A stretch of 46,678 bases of DNA from Microcaldota archaeon (GCA_016212375.1 JACRGH010000008.1:1-46678), one strand, 5' to 3'; shown: positions 16,895 to 26,833, counted from the first letter of the stretch. Notes: generated by a model not told the origin, from the sequence alone. Made by a program: numbers and translations.

Positions 16895-19429
16895 TCAATC
16901 CACATAATACGGATACGGGTACTGCGATTGAGGCGGCTGCGGCAGGCTCACCGACGCCTGCGCCGCCAATGTGCCCAAGTCGTTGGCCTTGAGGTACTTC
17001 TCCGAGAGCGTGTACAAGGTGTTGTCGATGTATGCCGACCGTGTGACATCGGTGCCGCTGCCGTAGTAATAATCGCCCATCTTGGCCAATGTCTCCGGAT
17101 CGGCGTGGCCCACCGTGCCGCGCAATTGGAATTCGCATTGCGCCGCCACCTGCGGCTCGCACGATGCCGTGCTGAAAACGTACGCGCCCTGGAACGTCAC
17201 GTCGCCGTAGACGTGCACCAAATCGCCGGTCTTCTTTTCGGCTGGGATGACTGCCAACCGGACGGGAATGACCAGGAGGTTTTTTTCTTTATTGAACAAA
17301 AAGGCCTTGTGGTCCGAAAGCGCAACCGAGTCCGAACCCGCATCGCCGATGCCAAGCGTCGCCACTTCCTTGGGGTTGGCCACATCCGAGACGTCGAACA
17401 TGGACAATTTCAGTCCCAACGGAAACGCGCTGTTGCTGTCCTTCAAGGGAATGGCGTCTTTGCCCAATCCGATCAGGTGCGTCTCGTCGTACGGGTGCAA
17501 ATAGTTGGAGTAGCCCGGAATCTTTAATTTTCCAAGCAGGGTCGGATTCGCGGGGTCTTCAAGGCCGATGACGAACAAGGGGTCGAGCTGGCGGAACGTC
17601 ACCAAGTACGCCCGTTTGCCCATGAAGCGGACCGAATAGATGGATTCACCGGGCGCCAAGTCTTCCAATTTGCCGACCTGCTTCAAGGCGCTGTCCAGGA
17701 CGTAGACGTTGTTCTTGGAAGGAATCGGCGTGGGTTGCACGAATTGGCCCGCTCCCGGTAAAACGTCGTTGGCAACCCGCATCATGGGTGTGTTGACCCC
17801 TTGCTGGCTCACGGTCGTCGCCATTCGGATGTAGCCATTGGATTCATCCATGGAAAATTGGTTTAGGAGATGGCCGGGCACGGCGCCTTTTCCCAAATAG
17901 GTGATGGTGTCGCCTAGGGCGAATTTGTGCACGGCCGTCACTTCGGATGGCGTGGTCTGCTTTTCGCGCAAGGCTTGTTGGCGCTTGTAGATTTCGGCGT
18001 ACCATTGGGCAGAGTCCGTCTCATTAGCCGATTGCAGGAAACTGTCCGCCACTTGGACCTTGAGGCGGTCCTTTTGCCAATCGGATACGGTGGACGCATC
18101 AATGGCCGCCAATTTGGCGGAAGTCTCCGTCGTCCACTTGCCGTCCAGCGTGTCCTGATAGGGCTGCCATTGCGGGTAATACGATTGGTACTGCGTGTTG
18201 GTCACGTAGGCATTCTGTCCGGAGACGTAGATGGTGGACGCGCCGCCGGTGAGCACCACGGTCCGGCCTTCAGGATTGTTTACGTTGTCCAAATCCTGGC
18301 CCAAAACGGTGGTGAACTGCACGTTGTCAAATGGGTAGTCGATGTACCGCACATCCGAGGGCGCGATTTGGGCCAATTGGCCGTCCACGGCGTAGGCCGG
18401 CCGGGGGTATTGGTATCCGGCGTACTCGTTGAAAATGGCGTACACCCTGTTGCCGATGAGGCGGGCCGCTACCAAATTTCCTTTTGAATCGATTTCCTTC
18501 AAAAGAACTGGTTTGGCGTGATCCGACACGTCGAAGATTTTCATGAAGTTGGCCTGCTGTCCATAGTAATAGGGACGGCAGCCGAGGCAAATCGGCATGG
18601 CACCAACCGCCATCTTGGAGGACGCGACGCCGCTAGGTGCGACGGCACTTCCACCGCTTTCGGATGAAGGATCGGTCGGGGCTTGCACCGTTTCATTGTC
18701 CGGCGCATCCGTGCCGTTGTACACGTTGATGGAGCCGGAAGTCGGGTTGAAAACGATTACGCCATATTCTTCCTGTGATGCCGAGGCATTCGTTTCCGTT
18801 TCAATCAGCGGTTTCATCATGGGCTCCCAGGCGAAGTTCTTGGTGCCGAAGGCGACCAATTTGTTGCCCTTGATGAAGATGCTCTGGTACGTGGCATCGG
18901 TCTCATTGAGGATGGCCACGATGTGGGCCTGCAAGGCTGGGTAGGCGTCCACGATTACAATCTGGCCATTGGTGACGGTGTAGACGTATTTCCCATCGGT
19001 CTTCATGGTGTCATCCTCGTCCACGCCGGCGACTTGCACGTTGGTGGTGGAGTAATCGGACGACCCGGAACCTGAGGAAACTGAAGGCGCGCTCGAGGTG
19101 TCCGCGGCGGACTTGGCAACGGCCCCTAAGGGCACGGCGGCGCCAATCATCATTTCATTGCCGAACGTGCGGTAGTTGTTCTGTCCGGCGCTTGAGGCTT
19201 GCAAAAAAGCCTTGGCTTGGTCCCAGGAGGTGAACGTCTTCAAATCAGGTGAGGAAAGCAAGATGGCCGAACCGGGAGCCGCTGAAATGGACGGATTCAC
19301 GCTTGGTCCGGGTGTCGGCGTGATGCCTGGCAAAACGGGCTGCGCGGTTCCACCCAACGCAATCAATACGGTAAAGAAAACGATGACCACTGCGCCGGCT
19401 CCCAATAATTCCAAAACGGTTTGCTTCAT
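16895..19429 (-). CDS. secreted beta-propeller domain protein
   Basis: N-terminal anchor; NVQVAGVDEDDTMKTDGKYVYTVTNGQIVIVDAYP and repeated propeller-like strands, typical of the secreted C-terminal beta-propeller family. Confidence 0.85.
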   Translation of the reverse strand: MKQTVLELLGAGAVVIVFFTVLIALGGTAQPVLPGITPTPGPSVNPSISAAPGSAILLSSPDLKTFTSWDQAKAFLQASSAGQNNYRTFGNEMMIGAAVPLGAVAKSAADTSSAPSVSSGSGSSDYSTTNVQVAGVDEDDTMKTDGKYVYTVTNGQIVIVDAYPALQAHIVAILNETDATYQSIFIKGNKLVAFGTKNFAWEPMMKPLIETETNASASQEEYGVIVFNPTSGSINVYNGTDAPDNETVQAPTDPSSESGGSAVAPSGVASSKMAVGAMPICLGCRPYYYGQQANFMKIFDVSDHAKPVLLKEIDSKGNLVAARLIGNRVYAIFNEYAGYQYPRPAYAVDGQLAQIAPSDVRYIDYPFDNVQFTTVLGQDLDNVNNPEGRTVVLTGGASTIYVSGQNAYVTNTQYQSYYPQWQPYQDTLDGKWTTETSAKLAAIDASTVSDWQKDRLKVQVADSFLQSANETDSAQWYAEIYKRQQALREKQTTPSEVTAVHKFALGDTITYLGKGAVPGHLLNQFSMDESNGYIRMATTVSQQGVNTPMMRVANDVLPGAGQFVQPTPIPSKNNVYVLDSALKQVGKLEDLAPGESIYSVRFMGKRAYLVTFRQLDPLFVIGLEDPANPTLLGKLKIPGYSNYLHPYDETHLIGLGKDAIPLKDSNSAFPLGLKLSMFDVSDVANPKEVATLGIGDAGSDSVALSDHKAFLFNKEKNLLVIPVRLAVIPAEKKTGDLVHVYGDVTFQGAYVFSTASCEPQVAAQCEFQLRGTVGHADPETLAKMGDYYYGSGTDVTRSAYIDNTLYTLSEKYLKANDLGTLAAQASVSLPQPPQSQYPYPYYVD

Positions 19430-19646
19430 TTGAACATCACCTTATGCTTTGAATTGGAAAAAAGATTCCACGGACCTTCCATGCCTGGCATGGGCCCGCT
19501 TGTTTTTCCTAATACCCATTGGGCCGGCCGGACCGATATACCTCTTTGGGTTTGTTCAGGGGGTTGCCTGAAACCGGTGTTTAGGCTTTGAAAAAAGGAA
19601 AGTGAAAAAGAAAAAAAGCGCCGATGCTTGTCCGTGGGTTTTACGC

Positions 19647-22067
19647 TTATTTCCCGCCGCCGAACAGACCTGCAAGGAATCCGAAGATGCCATTGGCCCC
19701 TTGTTCCTTGGTTTTAGCCCGACCGTCCATCGAATCTTTTTGCGCTTGGAGGTCCAGGATTTGCGCCTGCAACAACACTTTCGCATCGCCACTTTCCACC
19801 TGGTCCACCAAGCCGGTAAGCCGCTCAATGGTTTTTCCAAGGCGTTCGGATTGTTCCTTCAGGGCGACGGAATCTTTGCGTTCCTGTTCGGCCTGCATCC
19901 CTAACAATTGGGTGATGGCGTAACCGGCGTCTTTTTGGTCCACTTTTTTAGCCGCATCCTGGACGTTTTGGACGTTGTCCGATTCGTAATCCACCAACGA
20001 GCGGAAATCGCCAGGGACCAAGTCGCGCAATTTGTCCATGCCGACGTTGCCTCCCTTTCCGGATTGCCGGCGGCATTCCTTGGCCACGGCGTTCTCGATT
20101 GCTTTTTTGATGTTGTCCGTGGATGTCAACTGCATGCATTTATCCAGTTGTTTTTTGCCGAATTCGCAGCCTTTTTCCGTTTCCTGGACGCATCGTGTTT
20201 TGCCTTTTTGCATATCCTTGCAATAGCGCTCGAAGTTGCGCATGTCCCGTTTCACTTGGATTGCGCATATTTTTTCCGGATCGCGGCGCTGTTTTTCCTG
20301 TTCGAACCGTTTCTGATTGTCCGCCGTGCATTGCGCGATGAATTCCTGCTCGTTGCACATGTTGAATTGCGGGCCTTTTTGTTGCATGGATTGGCACTGG
20401 CGTTGGAACCTGGGTTGGTTGCGGTTCCATTCCTGTTCACAGCGGTCGGTTGCGCTTACGCGATTGCCCTGATTTTGGCCCCCTGGATTGAACGGTATGT
20501 CCTCCAGCCTCAACTCGGAAAACCCGGCCGCGACAATGCTGGGCGCGGCGGTTGCCTCAATCGTCGGTTGCGGGGTGCTGGCTTCAACCGCAGGCGGTTG
20601 GGTCGCTATTGCGGTCGGTTGCGGCGTGTTTTCCAACGTCGGCGTTGCGACGGCGGTTGCCGCAGGCGGTTGGTTTGGGTCTCCTTTGCAGATGACTTGG
20701 GGACAGCCGTTTGTTGTCGTTTCAATGCTCCACCTGTTTCCGGTTGCGATGCACATGTTCTTGGCCGACTCATCAATAGGCGGGCATTGGGGCGGCTGTA
20801 TTTTGTTTTGTCTGCCGTTGGGCTGCTGCCAAGGCTGTCCTTGCGGTCCGTTTTGTTGTTGCCAAGGCTGCTGTCCCTGTGGCCCGTTTTGTTGCCATGG
20901 TTGTTGTCCTTGCGGCTCGGGTCCATAATCGCCTTCCGGCTGCTGCCGTTCCAAACATTGGTTTATCCACTGGCTTTTGTCGCATTCCATGGGTTGGCGG
21001 GGTTTGCCGTTGACGCAGTTGTCATCCGGCGGACGGTCGAATTGCCATCGTTCCTGGCAGTTCAACTGCATGTCCTCCAGCCGGTCGGCGCTGTTTTGTT
21101 CCCAATCGGTTTTCATCCGCTGCACGCACATATTCTTCCATTGGGTTTCATCCGGCGGGCATGTGGGCTTGAAATCTTCTTCGGGTCCAAAACTCGGCCC
21201 GTTTTGGTTCTGCCCCATCTGTTCGCATTGGCTCTTAGCTTCCGAACAGAACGAGACTCCTTTTTCGATGTCGGAACAGACCTCGGTTTGCAAGTTAACG
21301 CCGCTTTTCTGGAACTCATCCATCACCAAACCGACCAATTCCGGCTGGTTGCCACATTTTTGCATCAGGTTTTCCTTGCCGTATTTTTCATCCAATGTCT
21401 CGCCAATCTGGCTGAAAATCATGCCTTCGATGGCATCCGGCGGCATGTCAAAACCGCCGAATCCGCGGAAATCGCGCGGTCCTTCGAACCCGTTTCCTTG
21501 CGGTCCGGGCCCGAAATTCGGTCCTTGTTCTCCGCCAAATCCGTTGTCGGGTCCATTGGGTCCAAAACCGGGACCTCCTCCGAATCCACCCGGTCCTTGC
21601 GGTCCGAAGTCATTGCCTTGTCTTTCATCAAATCCGCCTTGGGGGTCGAACTTGCCATTCTCTTGCGGTCCAAAACCAGGCCCGCCTTGCTGGGGTCCGA
21701 ATCCGCCGTCATTGCCATTACCGTCTTCGAATCCGGGCTTTTGTTGTGGCCTGAAACCTTTTCCACCTTGTCCGCTTCCAAAACCTTGTTTGTTCGCCTT
21801 GGGATCAAAGGCGCGGGTGGCGGGTTGCACCCGTTTTTTGATGTCGTTCATGCGGCCATCGATGAATCCGGGGGATGGTCCGGCGACGGCCGTTGGGTTG
21901 GCGGATTCTTCGGTTGCAGGCGCCGTTTGGACCGTTGTTGTGCTGGTCGTGCTTTGGGTTGCCGAGCTGACCGCCGCGGCCACGTCACTTGACGCCACGT
22001 CGGTTGCTGCAAATACGAAAACGGAACAAACCAACAACAGAACGCTCAAGACGGCAACAACGCGCAC
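19647..22067 (-). CDS. secreted Cys-rich protein with Gly/Phe/Pro/Gln repeats and C-terminal coiled coil
   Basis: Signal peptide AVLSVLLLVCSVFVFA; GFGPQ/QQPWQQNGPQG repeats; multiple spaced Cys; C-terminal heptad-like helix. Confidence 0.8.
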   Translation of the reverse strand: MRVVAVLSVLLLVCSVFVFAATDVASSDVAAAVSSATQSTTSTTTVQTAPATEESANPTAVAGPSPGFIDGRMNDIKKRVQPATRAFDPKANKQGFGSGQGGKGFRPQQKPGFEDGNGNDGGFGPQQGGPGFGPQENGKFDPQGGFDERQGNDFGPQGPGGFGGGPGFGPNGPDNGFGGEQGPNFGPGPQGNGFEGPRDFRGFGGFDMPPDAIEGMIFSQIGETLDEKYGKENLMQKCGNQPELVGLVMDEFQKSGVNLQTEVCSDIEKGVSFCSEAKSQCEQMGQNQNGPSFGPEEDFKPTCPPDETQWKNMCVQRMKTDWEQNSADRLEDMQLNCQERWQFDRPPDDNCVNGKPRQPMECDKSQWINQCLERQQPEGDYGPEPQGQQPWQQNGPQGQQPWQQQNGPQGQPWQQPNGRQNKIQPPQCPPIDESAKNMCIATGNRWSIETTTNGCPQVICKGDPNQPPAATAVATPTLENTPQPTAIATQPPAVEASTPQPTIEATAAPSIVAAGFSELRLEDIPFNPGGQNQGNRVSATDRCEQEWNRNQPRFQRQCQSMQQKGPQFNMCNEQEFIAQCTADNQKRFEQEKQRRDPEKICAIQVKRDMRNFERYCKDMQKGKTRCVQETEKGCEFGKKQLDKCMQLTSTDNIKKAIENAVAKECRRQSGKGGNVGMDKLRDLVPGDFRSLVDYESDNVQNVQDAAKKVDQKDAGYAITQLLGMQAEQERKDSVALKEQSERLGKTIERLTGLVDQVESGDAKVLLQAQILDLQAQKDSMDGRAKTKEQGANGIFGFLAGLFGGGK

Positions 22068-22228
22068 GAAAATCCCCCCGGTAAACGGTAATGTCGTAAT
22101 GCGGTCGGCCTATTAAAATGCGACTGAATTTCGGCCTTTCAGTGAGGGGCGCGGATGGGTTGGGTCTGTCGACGCTTTTCGGTTTGCATCGATTTTACCG
22201 TTGCTCTGTCTTTGGCCCAATACGGATA

Positions 22229-22645
22229 TCAGGGCTTTACGCCGATTTTTTCCAACGCGATTTTTGTCGTCACGATGGGTATGCCGTCAAACGAGCGGAG
22301 CTTGAGTAAATGCTCATCCCCCGATACGATGAAGTCCGCATTGGCCGCCTTCGCACATTCCATCACGCGGTTGTCCGACGGGTCTTCCTTGATGATGTCC
22401 AGTGTTCCAGCGGGTTTTACGAAAATGGCCATGGATTCCAATTTTTCAGCCAGAACCGCTGGGTCGCTGACATATGGGCGCAATTTTTCGTATGAGATGA
22501 CGCGTACGAATTCGGACAACAAGTCGGGTGAGCAAAATAGGGCCGCTTTTCTTTCCAGTATTGTGCAAAGCAGGCGGAACTCGTTGCCTTTACAGAGGAA
22601 CCCGGAGACCAACGTGTTGGTGTCGCACACGATTTTGGAAGCCAT
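22229..22645 (-). CDS. PIN-domain toxin
   Basis: IVCDTNTLVSGFL...EDPSDNRVMECAKAANADFIVSGDEHLLKL...IVTTKIAL. Confidence 0.9.
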   Translation of the reverse strand: MASKIVCDTNTLVSGFLCKGNEFRLLCTILERKAALFCSPDLLSEFVRVISYEKLRPYVSDPAVLAEKLESMAIFVKPAGTLDIIKEDPSDNRVMECAKAANADFIVSGDEHLLKLRSFDGIPIVTTKIALEKIGVKP

Positions 22646-22654
22646 GCGGAGTTT

Positions 22655-22939
22655 TCACCCGTGTCGCGTTTTTTCAACCGCTTCCTTCACCAGCGCATGG
22701 CGGCTTTGTTCGTCCAGGAAGCCCGCGTCGGCGAGTTTCTTCTCGGCTTGGTTGACCAACTGTTCCAGTTGTTTGGCTGAAAACTTGGGAATCCGTATTT
22801 TTTTGAATACGATGGTGTCTCCGCTGCCGTAGACGATGAATTCCGATCCTGCATCAGCATCGACCGCCTCGCGCACCGCACGCGGTACGACCACTTGGCC
22901 TTTGGACGACATGATGACGACATTTGAGGTTCCAACCAT
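22655..22939 (-). CDS. AbrB/SpoVT-type antitoxin
   Basis: MSSKGQVVVPRAVREAVDADAGSEF; directly upstream of the PIN gene; ATG at 22939 preceded by AGGTGA Shine-Dalgarno (ORF track starts at GTG 22948). Confidence 0.88.
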   Translation of the reverse strand: MVGTSNVVIMSSKGQVVVPRAVREAVDADAGSEFIVYGSGDTIVFKKIRIPKFSAKQLEQLVNQAEKKLADAGFLDEQSRHALVKEAVEKTRHG

Positions 22940-22954
22940 CCCAATCACCTGTGT

Positions 22955-22975
22955 AAAGTAAGGCGGGCTTACTTT
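22955..22975. promoter_or_regulatory. candidate autoregulatory operator of TA module 1
   Basis: Perfect dyad AAAGTAAG-GCGGG-CTTACTTT overlapping an AT-rich TATA-like stretch upstream of the antitoxin. Confidence 0.55.
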
Positions 22976-23174
22976 TTAAGACTTCGGTTGGGGGCGTCGA
23001 CATGGTTGTTTATGCATCGAGCGGCTGGAGTTGGGCGGTTGTGCGTTTGCGAGGACTTCGGTGCCTGATAAAAACGTCAAAAAAAGATGTGCAAACGAAA
23101 AATGCAAAAAAAGGTTTTATGCCGGAAAACCGGCGGAAAAAAATCAGGCTTTTGTTTTGTCGTGTGTCCGTGTC

Positions 23175-23471
23175 TCAACCGTGGTGCTCGTGTTCTTTTG
23201 GCGCGAACCAAAAGCCGCCACTTAGGAATACCAATCCCAAGACCAAGTCCATGACCATGCTTTGCATCAAGGCGGTGGATGATGCGGCGATGAGGTCGCG
23301 GGTCTGTTGCAAATCGACGCCGCCTAAATTGTTGTTTCCCAATTGCTCCAATTGGGCTAAACTGGGTGCGACAGTGGCCTGTTGGACCAAGTATTGGTTC
23401 AATTGGTAAACCGACAAAACGACCAAGGCAACTCCCAAAAGCGACAAAATCCAGGACAAGTTCGACTTCAT
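23175..23471 (-). CDS. small two-TM membrane protein
   Basis: MKSNLSWILSLLGVALVVLSVYQL and SMVMDLVLGLVFLSGGFWF hydrophobic segments. Confidence 0.6.
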   Translation of the reverse strand: MKSNLSWILSLLGVALVVLSVYQLNQYLVQQATVAPSLAQLEQLGNNNLGGVDLQQTRDLIAASSTALMQSMVMDLVLGLVFLSGGFWFAPKEHEHHG

Positions 23472-23580
23472 GGTTCAGCACACTCCTCTATTGTATGTGG
23501 TGTCAACCGCGGACCGTAATCTTGCCTCGATTTTATCGTTTCCGCGATTGTTTTTCTCGTAGGCTTTTTTGCGCTTTTCC

Positions 23581-23928
23581 TTAAATGGCGCCTGATGCTT
23601 TCTGGGCCTTGGCCAGCTCTTCCAATTTCTTGCGGGCGGTGGTGAAGCGCTCGGCCATCTTCTTTTCGGAGCGCTCCAGGAATTCGACCTTGCCTTTGAG
23701 TTCGTCCAATTCCTGCGCCAAATCCTTTTTGATGGTGGCCTTGTCCTGCTGGATCATGACGGAGCCGACGAAACGGAATGCCTGGCCCGATGATTTTTCC
23801 AATTCGGTCGCCGATGTCTCATTTTCCTTGATTTGGGCGTCCAACTGCTGGCGCTGGGCCATGACCATCTGCAACTGTTGTTGGATGGTGGAATATTCCT
23901 GGATGGTTTTCTGTACGTCTTCGGCCAT
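23581..23928 (-). CDS. pfdB: prefoldin subunit beta
   Basis: YSTIQQQLQMVMAQRQQLDAQIKENETSATELEKS...RFVGSVMIQQDKATIKKDLAQELDELKGKVEFLERSEKKM. Confidence 0.93.
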   Translation of the reverse strand: MAEDVQKTIQEYSTIQQQLQMVMAQRQQLDAQIKENETSATELEKSSGQAFRFVGSVMIQQDKATIKKDLAQELDELKGKVEFLERSEKKMAERFTTARKKLEELAKAQKASGAI

Positions 23929-24058
23929 AATGTGTTTTCACTCCGTTTTTGTGGCACGGAATCCGCACCTCAATTAAGAAGGTGGTGTTTTCCGGCCTTT
24001 TTTTGCAATGCGATTCACGTCTCCGGATACGACCGAGGTTTTGGAAACGGTATTTTGG

Positions 24059-24880
24059 TTACCGGAATTTCAGTTCCAAAATAAGGTTGTCCCCGCTTGT
24101 AATTTTGAGTCTGAAGCGGCTTAAAACGATTTGGTTCGGCCCCGCTTTGGCCTCGAGTAACCCTGCCGCTCGTTCCCCATAAGGGTCTTCGACTTTGATG
24201 CTGGCGCCTTTGTGGCGGATAGGGTGGCGGTTGAAAACCACGCCGTGGATGCCGATTTCGGGTTTCAGCCAGGGGGTTTCAGGTTCAGCGGTTTGGGGTT
24301 GCCCGGTTTGGACTCCGGGTTGTCCGTTTTCGGCGCCGTTTTGCTTTATTTGGCCAATTTGGCTTCCTTGGGTGTCTTGATTTTCGGCCGTTTCATCGGC
24401 GGCTGTGTTTTCGTCGTCTTTTTTCCTGTCGCTTCCGCCTTCGTTTTCATCGGAATTAGGTTCTTCGGCGTCTGTGTCGGTTTCTTCATCGTCCTCGTTT
24501 TCGGACTTTTCTTCAAGTTTCGGTTTTTTGGGCCGGATTTTCGGCTTTTTCAACGTAAACGGTGTAATACGGGGGTCGGTGACGTCGTCATCGTCCTCAT
24601 CTGCTTCCTTTCGGGCCTTGATTTCTTTGGCCTGCGTGTCAGCTTCGTCCTGCAATTGATTGGCCTTGGCCATGTCGAACCCTACAAGGCGGCTGGGATT
24701 GCCGTAGCGCTCCCACACGAACAAAATTTTGGACGCGTTGACCTTCTCGGCTTCCACCAATACCGATGCTAAGCCGCCTTTGCCGCGGTTGAGGTACTCG
24801 GCGCCCAATGCGGAGGCAATGGTGCGGGCGACCGCTCGGGTCAGCTGGCCTGGTTTTCGGGAGGTGGTGATGAGCATCAT
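24059..24880 (-). CDS. Brix-domain ribosome biogenesis protein with internal acidic insertion
   Basis: N-terminal LITTSRKPGQLTRAVARTIASALGAEYLNRGKGGL...LFVWERYGNPSRL; long D/E/N-rich segment; C-terminal part resumes at about PWLKPEIGIHGVVFNRHPI. Confidence 0.8.
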   Translation of the reverse strand: MMLITTSRKPGQLTRAVARTIASALGAEYLNRGKGGLASVLVEAEKVNASKILFVWERYGNPSRLVGFDMAKANQLQDEADTQAKEIKARKEADEDDDDVTDPRITPFTLKKPKIRPKKPKLEEKSENEDDEETDTDAEEPNSDENEGGSDRKKDDENTAADETAENQDTQGSQIGQIKQNGAENGQPGVQTGQPQTAEPETPWLKPEIGIHGVVFNRHPIRHKGASIKVEDPYGERAAGLLEAKAGPNQIVLSRFRLKITSGDNLILELKFR

Positions 24881-25713
24881 GGTTTGTCGCTTCCTTCCAG
24901 GCCGTGACGGGCTAAGTGTTGGATTACTTCTGTAACTAATGGTGCGAATTCTCGCTTGTATCGCTCCAAAGCACGGGGGGTCATGGTGGGTTTTCCAAGG
25001 TATGCCGGTGACATATCCGGCCTAGTTTTTGATTCCAAGATTTTTAGCAGATTGGACTCAGGCATTGCGTTTTTTCCAGAGTTCATTTTTGATGGACGTA
25101 GCAATCGCCCTTTTGATTTGCTACGTTTTCCACCAAAGTAATACTCGCACAGCACTTCATTCGGGTGAAGTTGGAAGCCCGGTCCATATGGGAATGACTC
25201 GGGGTTTCCAATCCTACTACGCGGTTGATATGAAATCATGAAATTGATTGTTGGTGATATTACTTCTTTCGGATGTTTTCCCTCTTCATCCTCGTACCCT
25301 TCGAACGTCACTCCGTAGGGAGTTCCATGCAAGTTGAGGACCGGCACGTCAAAGCCGCTCCTAACTAGAAAATCCACGATTTGATGGTCGGAAGGCACCT
25401 CGTCGATATGCCAAATTTTCTTAACCCGCCCGATTTGTTCCTTCGGAATACTTTTTTGCTTAAGTTCCTTGATTTTTTTCAGGCTTAAGCCCCAGCGGCG
25501 CCAGAATCCTTGCGGAGTCCACTCGTCTGGAATTGGGATGACTGCTGCGCCATGTTTTTCCCATTCTTCATGGCCCGCTTCGGCCATTAGATTTGAGCCT
25601 TCGTTTTGATGACGATTAGCTAAAACCAAAATTTTTCGTTTATTCATAGGAATTTTCAGTAGGTTTTCGCGAAGTTGCTCCAAACTGTGAAATTCTGGCA
25701 CCCACATTTTCAC
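24877..25713 (-). CDS. hypothetical protein (278 aa)
   Basis: ORF overlapping the Brix gene start by 4 nt; no family recognised. Confidence 0.6.
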   Translation of the reverse strand: MKMWVPEFHSLEQLRENLLKIPMNKRKILVLANRHQNEGSNLMAEAGHEEWEKHGAAVIPIPDEWTPQGFWRRWGLSLKKIKELKQKSIPKEQIGRVKKIWHIDEVPSDHQIVDFLVRSGFDVPVLNLHGTPYGVTFEGYEDEEGKHPKEVISPTINFMISYQPRSRIGNPESFPYGPGFQLHPNEVLCEYYFGGKRSKSKGRLLRPSKMNSGKNAMPESNLLKILESKTRPDMSPAYLGKPTMTPRALERYKREFAPLVTEVIQHLARHGLEGSDKP

Positions 25714-26324
25714 AAACCCAACAATTCTTCCAAGTGCTTCGCGATGAAATCCGGCTTGCAGGCGCGCATCTTGTCCGGCTCCTGGTATCGTGAGTACAAG
25801 CCGATGGATATTACTCCCGCCGCCTTTGCCGCCTCGACATCATGCACCAAGTCGCCGACGTATGCCGTCGTCTTGGGGTCCAGTTTGTTTTTGGCTACAA
25901 AGCTTTTGAGCGAGACGATTTTGTCGATGATGCCCGCCTCGATACCATCGAACAAATCGGCGTAACCGAATTCCGCCACTTCCCTTTTTACGAGGTGGGT
26001 GGGGTGCGCCGAAAACAAATAGGTTTGGCGTCCCTGCTTGCGCAAGCCCTCCAAAAGTTCACGGGAAAACGGCAAGGGTTTGGGAAACACGCCGTTTTTC
26101 TCCACGGCTTTGAAAAACAGGTCGTCGACTTTTGCCTTGGTGACGTCCAAGCCGTAATTCTTGTAAAAATTCATGTACGGCAATTCGAAGTGCTGGCGGT
26201 ATTCGTCTTCGGAAAGCACGTAACCGTCGTCCAACTGGCGGATGACCGAGGCTGTCGCACCATAGACCATGTCAAAGTCATCGGACAGGGTACCGGACCA
26301 ATCGAAAATGAACGTGGAAAGCAT
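25710..26324 (-). CDS. HAD superfamily hydrolase
   Basis: MLSTFIFDWSGTLSDDFD, YLFSAHPTHLV, AYVGDLVHDVEAAKAAGV; ATG at 26324. Confidence 0.88.
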   Translation of the reverse strand: MLSTFIFDWSGTLSDDFDMVYGATASVIRQLDDGYVLSEDEYRQHFELPYMNFYKNYGLDVTKAKVDDLFFKAVEKNGVFPKPLPFSRELLEGLRKQGRQTYLFSAHPTHLVKREVAEFGYADLFDGIEAGIIDKIVSLKSFVAKNKLDPKTTAYVGDLVHDVEAAKAAGVISIGLYSRYQEPDKMRACKPDFIAKHLEELLGL

Positions 26325-26470
26325 GAATTGGTTTGTGGCCGAAGTGCGATTTAAAGACGTCCGACCTGCCGATTTTTGTGCGTCATTTTTTTCAGCCTGC
26401 CGTCTTGCGCCCTGTTGCATTTTTGCCGTTTCCAAAGATTTTTCAACCGCTTACGTCCTTATTCGGCGTT

Positions 26471-26833
26471 ATGGATTCCGATACGACCATCGACCAACTC
26501 AAAGCCCGCGTCATCGCCTTTCGGGATGCACGCGATTGGAAGCAATTCCACAACCCCAAAGACTTAGCCGTTGGCCTAAGCATCGAAGCCAATGAACTGT
26601 TGGAATTATTCCAATGGAAAACGCCGGACCAGGCGCGGCAGTTGATGTCGGACCCCAAAAAAGCCGAATGGGTCCGGGATGAATTGGCCGACGTCCTGAT
26701 CTACGCGTTGGCCTCGGCCGATGAGATGGGTATTGATTTGTCGGACGCCCTGATGGCCAAAATCGAAAAGAACGAAGCGAAGTACCCGGTGGAAAAAAGC
26801 AAAGGGAATTCGAAAAAGTACACCGAACTTTAA
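26471..26833 (+). CDS. MazG-like nucleotide pyrophosphohydrolase
   Basis: FRDARDWKQFHNPKDLAVGLSIEANELLELFQW...VRDELADVLIYALASADEMGIDL...KIEKNEAKYPVEKSKG; ATG at 26471. Confidence 0.93.
   Translation: MDSDTTIDQLKARVIAFRDARDWKQFHNPKDLAVGLSIEANELLELFQWKTPDQARQLMSDPKKAEWVRDELADVLIYALASADEMGIDLSDALMAKIEKNEAKYPVEKSKGNSKKYTEL

Noticed and set aside
19479-19493. CCATGCCTGGCATGG palindrome as an operator
   Set aside because: A single 15-nt palindrome upstream of the beta-propeller gene without clear relation to a TATA box; not enough support to claim a function.
19908-21992. 694-aa plus-strand ORF
   Set aside because: Complete antisense overlap with the 806-aa secreted protein, which has a signal peptide and sensible domains. 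The antisense frame is open because the sense gene is Gly/Pro/Gln-rich and avoids codons that give antisense stops.
20977-22116. 379-aa plus-strand Pro-rich ORF
   Set aside because: A second antisense frame of the same repetitive gene; its Pro richness is the complement of Gly codons.
24877-25713. Assigning the 278-aa protein to an amidohydrolase or deacylase family
   Set aside because: Only short suggestive strings (LNLHGTP, NRHQNEGSN) and no full motif set; left as hypothetical.
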